Assembly (NCBI GenBank): GCA_013398175.1
Contig: VZRZ01002682.1
Span: 540,392-604,391, forward strand
Origin: Climacteris rufus
Lineage: Eukaryota; Chordata; Aves; Passeriformes; Climacteridae
Reading direction: 5' to 3'
Length of the DNA stretch: 64,000 nt
Made by a program: the position numbers and the translations under genes. Of the stretch, positions 63,390-64,000 are shown piece by piece; positions within the stretch are counted from its first letter, which is position 1; every line of letters starts with the position of its first letter. The notes beneath the pieces are model-generated. The model had not been told where the DNA came from, did no database searches, and saw nothing but the letters and a program-made list of their open reading frames with translations.

Positions 63390-63726
63390 GTAGGAGTTGT
63401 TTTTCAATAGGGTACTGCTGAGTGGCAGCGACTGCACCCTCCTAGGGGGAGAGTTTGGGATTTGCTGTCTTCCCAGGAGTGGGCTGTAGCAAATGAACCT
63501 CTATTTTTCTCATACTCAACTGCTGGGAGAGCAGGAGGAGCCTGGGCACGTGTATAGGAACTTTCCTAAGCTGGTGGTGGTGGGACAGGATCTGGGGGGG
63601 TCAAGGGCCAGTGCTGGGGTGTGGGGGTGATGGTCTGGGTGTCCACACTTCTCCATGGGGAGGGCAGGAACATATTTCTCCCATGGAAACCGTGTGATAA
63701 CAAACCATGGGTTTTCCTTCCTCCAG
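63390..63726 (+). other. RBBP8NL: RBBP8NL intron
   Basis: A 337-bp intron ending in TTCCTTCCTCCAG, with a G-rich middle part (63,570-63,665). Nothing else recognised. Confidence 0.85.
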
Positions 63727-63839
63727 GCTGCGAGCTGGTCTCTGTGACAGATGCATGGTCACCCAGGAGCTGGCCAAGAAGAAGCAGAACGAGTATGAGA
63801 CCTCTCATTTCCAGAGCCTGCAGCACATCTTCATCCTCT
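63727..63839 (+). CDS. RBBP8NL: RBBP8NL exon: LRAGLCDRC motif and following helix
   Basis: A 113-bp exon encoding LRAGLCDRCMVTQELAKKKQ then NEYETSHFQSLQHIFIL, ending one base into a codon at a GTACGT donor. RLRAGLCDRC is shared with RBBP8, where this CxxC pair sits after the first coiled-coil segment. The remaining exons lie beyond base 64,000, so only about 106 residues of the protein are visible. Confidence 0.95.
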
Positions 63840-64000
63840 GTACGTACAGACAGCCCTGTGGGCTCGGCTTTGGCTGCCGAGTCTTTGCTCACTTAATGCC
63901 TCTCCCAGATATTTGCATATGAGCCCTCGTGGTGACCAGGAATCCAGGAGGGGTTTGGGGATGGGGAGAAGGGAGGGAGCAGGACTGTGGATGATAGGCA
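63840..64000 (+). other. RBBP8NL: RBBP8NL intron, runs off window
   Basis: Starts with GTACGT. No further exon before the window ends. Confidence 0.8.

Noticed and set aside
1..64000. miR-1-1 / miR-133a-2 precursors, tRNA or snoRNA genes
   Set aside because: Looked for the miR-1 mature sequence and tRNA-like boxes; none seen. In human the microRNAs lie on the other side of GATA5, outside this window.
1..64000. CRISPR array, prokaryotic operon or intact retroelement
   Set aside because: No regular spaced repeats, no dense operonic coding, and no reverse transcriptase, gag or env frames are present.

Overview
This window is vertebrate nuclear DNA, most likely from a bird. It holds short spliced exons with canonical GT/AG junctions, long introns, and four 5'-truncated fragments whose ends resemble the avian CR1 retrotransposon. 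A 37-base T run and a single unresolved base near the left edge suggest a draft assembly. The species cannot be fixed from the sequence alone.

Two protein-coding genes are supported, both on the + strand and both incomplete. At the left (about 1-8,265) lies the 3' half of GATA5, a zinc-finger transcription factor of heart and endoderm development. Four exons can be placed: 4853-4978 (C-terminal zinc finger), 5903-5990 (basic tail), 6566-6690 and 7696-7851 (transactivation region and C-terminus). A 3' UTR with two poly(A) signals follows. The N-terminal exons and first zinc finger lie upstream of base 1. At the right (61,419-64,000) lies the 5' end of RBBP8NL, a CtIP/RBBP8-like coiled-coil protein. 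Four coding exons are visible (61495-61561, 62847-62889, 63294-63389, 63727-63839) and the gene runs off the window. The same neighbours, GATA5 then RBBP8NL in the same orientation, occur at human 20q13.33 as I recall it, so this looks like conserved synteny.

The 53 kb between them has no convincing protein-coding gene. It contains three of the four CR1 fragments, one putative solo LTR, several short tandem repeats, and non-coding stretches that look regulatory by motif content: a pair of perfect MEF2-type sites (19,976-20,046), a SOX/TCF/FOX/GATA cluster (30,965-31,100), a CTCF-like site (43,401-43,418), an isolated TATA promoter with a tiny spliced-looking leader ORF (26,823-26,907), and CpG-rich blocks at 58,850-58,990 and 59,430-59,990 that may hold the RBBP8NL promoter. 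These are motif-level inferences.

I found no CRISPR, prokaryotic operon, tRNA or rRNA. No previously undescribed protein system could be supported. The most novel material is the candidate cis-regulatory architecture between a cardiac/endodermal transcription factor and its neighbour.
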